Part shown: in pieces, positions 63,814 to 64,000 of the stretch
Layout: each line of letters opens with the position of its first letter
Position numbering within the stretch: the first letter of the stretch is position 1
From: Thuidium tamariscinum
Lineage: Eukaryota > Streptophyta > Bryopsida > Hypnales > Thuidiaceae
Reading direction: 5' to 3'
Assembly (NCBI GenBank): GCA_947034885.2
Contig: OX344749.2
Span: forward strand, 5,843,501-5,907,500
DNA length: 64,000 nucleotides
The notes under the pieces: model-generated
Told to the model about the DNA's origin: nothing
The model's database searches: none
The model's input: only the letters and a program-made list of their open reading frames with translations
Made by a program: the position numbers and the translations under genes

Positions 63814-64000
63814 GAATCCTATTTAATTTGTTGATATCTCATCGACATTCCGAAGTTTGGATCGGGCCTTCAACGACGTCCAATTGTTCGCAGATGCTCG
63901 TGTACAAAAATATCTGGTGGGGAAGGGCTTATTAATTATGTGATGAAATGGATTAGGTTGTATTGAAATTGATAGAGATTGCTTGCTGGTAGAATCATCC
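63814..64000. other. 3' region of the CtpA-type gene
   Basis: This holds the probable 3' UTR up to the window edge. No AATAAA is seen, and no further gene begins here. Confidence 0.5.

Overview
The window looks like nuclear DNA of a land plant. The genes have spliceosomal introns with GT..AG borders. Actin introns sit at the classic plant positions (after codons 20, about 151 and 356). Three genes encode plastid-targeted proteins: a rRNA dimethyladenosine transferase, the pyruvate dehydrogenase E1-alpha subunit and a lumenal C-terminal processing protease. GC-rich exons stand in very AT-rich, repeat-filled intergenic DNA. The ankyrin-like protein and the BTB/NPH3-like protein look lineage-specific. 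My inference is a bryophyte, most likely a moss, but nothing in the sequence fixes the species.

Layout. 1-1.9 kb: 3' end of an ABCG half-transporter gene (+). 3.5-7.3 kb: four-exon ankyrin-like gene (-). 9.6-18.1 kb: AT-rich DNA made of short terminal-inverted-repeat elements. 18.6-22.4 kb: ten-exon plastid KsgA/PFC1-type dimethyladenosine transferase (+). 22.4-26.7 kb: repeats. 27.2-28.8 kb: a divergent actin gene (+). 30.1-38.9 kb: repeats. 40.2-41.7 kb: a canonical 377-residue actin gene (+), a segmental duplicate of the first. 42.7-48.1 kb: repeats. 48.4-50.3 kb: plastid PDH E1-alpha (+). 52.8-56.4 kb: BTB/NPH3-like protein with a C-terminal ubiquitin-like domain (-). 60.0-63.8 kb: nine-exon CtpA-type lumenal peptidase (+).

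The genes do not form an obvious pathway. PFC1-type methyltransferase matures plastid rRNA, PDH E1-alpha feeds plastid acetyl-CoA synthesis, and CtpA matures the D1 protein of photosystem II, but they are scattered and independently transcribed.

The most notable structure lies between the genes. At least six non-autonomous elements are bounded on both sides by TTAA, most with CCCCTAA-type ends, a piggyBac-like signature. Two of them end within about 0.3 and 0.5 kb of plastid gene starts. Other families are TA-flanked AGGTA-ended elements, ATTAGAGGGG-ended elements, a TTA-flanked Tourist-like element and a CACTA-ended element. No transposase gene is visible. At the protein level, the two most interesting items are the actin paralogue with a rewritten D-loop and the BTB-NPH3-ubiquitin-like fusion. 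Exon borders were set by eye from reading frame and GT/AG sites.
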